Shown: positions 62,979 through 64,000 of the stretch, one piece after another | Numbering within the stretch: position 1 is the stretch's first letter | Layout: every line of letters starts with the position of its first letter | Assembly: GCF_900185645.1 (NCBI RefSeq) | Contig: NZ_FYAM01000004.1 | Span: 1-64,000 of the forward strand | DNA length: 64,000 nucleotides | Source: Clostridium sp. BSD9I1 | Lineage (GTDB): Bacteria; Bacillota; Clostridia; Clostridiales; Clostridiaceae | Reading direction: 5' to 3' | Program-made: the position numbers and the translations under genes | Notes under the pieces: model-generated | Databases searched by the model: none | What the model saw: only the letters and a program-made list of their open reading frames with translations | Told to the model about the DNA's origin: nothing

Positions 62979-63732
62979 AAGGGAGTTAAGGGAACTTCTT
63001 TTAAAGGTTAAAGAAGATAATTTAGGGATAGATGAGGCATTAAATGAATTAAAGGAACTGCCATTTAAGGACTTAGGTTTTGCAAACATAGATAATCATA
63101 GAGAACTTAGAGTAGGCTACCCAGAGGTAATATATTGTGCAGGAAAGACTGTAGAGCAAGTAAAAAGCATAGTAGAATTTATGATGACAAGGGGAAATAA
63201 TATACTAGCTACAAGGGCTACAGAGGAAATGTATATAGAAGTAAAACATATATGTGACAAAGCTCAGTATTTCAAGGAAGCAAAAATAATAAGAATTATA
63301 CAAACTGAGGTGAAAAAGAGCTCAAACTATATAGCTGTAGTTACTGCAGGAACCTCTGACATACCTGTATCTGAAGAAGCGGCCATAACTGCAGAAACCT
63401 TTGGAAATGAAGTAAAAAGAATATATGATGTAGGGGTTGCCGGGATACACCGATTGTTTAATAGATTGGATGATATAAGAGGAGCAAAGGTAGTTATTGT
63501 AGTGGCAGGAATGGAAGGCGCTTTAGCTAGTGTAATAGGTGGCCTTGTAGATAAACCAGTTATTGCAGTTCCAACAAGTGTAGGATACGGGGCAAATTTT
63601 AATGGACTATCTGCACTTTTATGTATGCTTAACAGTTGTGCAAGCGGAGTTACTGTAGTGAACATAGATAATGGGTTTGGAGCGGGATATTCCGCAAGTA
63701 TTATTAATAAATTGGGTGATAAAGATATATAA
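62971..63732 (+). CDS. larB: Nickel-pincer cofactor biosynthesis protein LarB
   Basis: A 253-residue PurE-like enzyme that carboxylates and hydrolyses nicotinic acid adenine dinucleotide in the first step. RVGYPEVIYCAGKT, VVTAGTSDIPVSEEAAITAE and VAGIHRLFNRL, then PTSVGYGANFNGLSALLCML match LarB. ATG 62971 follows AAAGGTGG. Gene order here is larC-larE-larB. Confidence 0.95.
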   Translation: MNERELRELLLKVKEDNLGIDEALNELKELPFKDLGFANIDNHRELRVGYPEVIYCAGKTVEQVKSIVEFMMTRGNNILATRATEEMYIEVKHICDKAQYFKEAKIIRIIQTEVKKSSNYIAVVTAGTSDIPVSEEAAITAETFGNEVKRIYDVGVAGIHRLFNRLDDIRGAKVVIVVAGMEGALASVIGGLVDKPVIAVPTSVGYGANFNGLSALLCMLNSCASGVTVVNIDNGFGAGYSASIINKLGDKDI

Positions 63733-63735
63733 TTC

Positions 63736-63948
63736 ATGATTTATGGAGAGGATAACTCTAGATATAAGGAATACTTATAAGAAGTTCTTAAAAGGATTAC
63801 AATAAAATGTATGCTTTCTAAAGGATATGAAGTAGGCGGCATGGATATATTAATAAATGGAAGTATAGATAAAGTGCACTTAATAAAAATAAGTGAAGAA
63901 TCAGGAAGTAATTTTAGTGTATTAATGAAAGTGTTAAAGAAATTATAA
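63736..63948 (+). pseudogene. Short ORF with an in-frame stop after larB
   Basis: A frame starting MIYGEDNSRYKEYL stops at TAA (63778-63780), then continues EVLKRITIKC and GYEVGGMDILINGSIDKVHL and stops at 63946-63948. Together they give about 70 residues with no recognised family. Ribosome binding signals are weak. It may be a decayed gene or noise. Confidence 0.3.
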
Positions 63949-63978
63949 ATTAAAAGGGTTGTAAAAGGTGATGTAAAT

Positions 63979-64000
63979 ATGAAAAGATATAAGAGATTCA
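63979..64000 (+). CDS. Start of an unidentified gene (partial)
   Basis: ATG at 63979, with AAAGGTGAT 6 bases upstream, opens a reading frame (MKRYKRF) cut by the end of the window. Confidence 0.5.

Noticed and set aside
63327-63737. A 136-codon ORF opposite larB
   Set aside because: Antisense to an unmistakable LarB frame; composition is typical of a complement shadow.
1-64000. CRISPR arrays, prophage or complete insertion sequence with transposase
   Set aside because: No regularly spaced repeats, phage structural genes or transposase frames were seen anywhere in the window.

Overview
This window looks like a chromosomal segment of a spore-forming, anaerobic, low-GC Clostridium-type bacterium. 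Signs of this are the very AT-rich DNA, strong AGGAGG-type ribosome binding sites with frequent TTG and GTG starts, clostridial ferredoxins, anaerobic ribonucleotide reductase (nrdD/nrdG), sporulation genes (csfB/gin, spmA, spmB), T-box leaders on metG and ileS, and a TPP riboswitch on the thiamine transporter thiT. Species cannot be fixed from the sequence alone.

Layout. 0-1.3 kb: the end of an rRNA operon (23S 3' end, 5S, terminator), a Sir2 deacetylase and tRNA-Cys. 1.3-4.3 kb: a CorA-like transporter, a small membrane protein and an M20 peptidase with altered metal-site residues. 4.4-11.2 kb: a conserved block (csfB, a basic amino acid decarboxylase, tmk, darA, holB, ricT, an HMA protein, a ferredoxin, a trmN6-like methylase, rsmI) whose order matches the near-origin region of Bacillus. 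11.3-24.1 kb: a segment between rsmI and metG with a tryptophan-degradation module (YheO-type regulator, tnaA, tnaT, ridA), a cell-surface deacetylase flanked on both sides by DnaA-box clusters, ispF, rluF, a secreted glucosaminidase, spmAB and a MATE pump. 24.2-30.1 kb: the conserved block resumes (T-box-metG, tatD, yabE, rnmV, rsmA). 30.2-37.2 kb: poorly characterised clostridial proteins, an Lgt-like enzyme, an Mrp-type Fe-S carrier, a ferredoxin, the thiamine transporter and a DUF3048 lipoprotein. 37.4-44.3 kb: nrdDG, an ArsR-type repressor, a MITE-like inverted repeat, an MBL-fold hydrolase, murI with an attenuator-like leader, and an NhaC antiporter. 44.4-60.9 kb: a two-domain amidase, T-box-ileS, ccpA, a very large helicase with a C-terminal nuclease-like domain, manC, a VanW protein, a ClpE-like ATPase and a DNA glycosylase. 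61-64 kb: larC (split by a frameshift on an A10 run), larE and larB, which build the nickel-pincer cofactor.

How the genes fit together. The regulator, tnaA, tnaT and ridA form a coherent unit for tryptophan uptake, its cleavage to indole, pyruvate and ammonia, and clean-up of reactive enamine intermediates. LarB, LarC and LarE make the cofactor of lactate racemase-type enzymes; no larA lies in the window. The most notable signals are the two DnaA-box clusters around a polysaccharide deacetylase gene, the larC frameshift, the amidase whose first catalytic domain lacks its catalytic Glu, the structured tnaA-tnaT intergenic region with an operator-like palindrome, and the helicase fused to an apparently dead nuclease domain. 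Coordinates of starts were chosen from ribosome binding sites; where an upstream start is possible this is stated.
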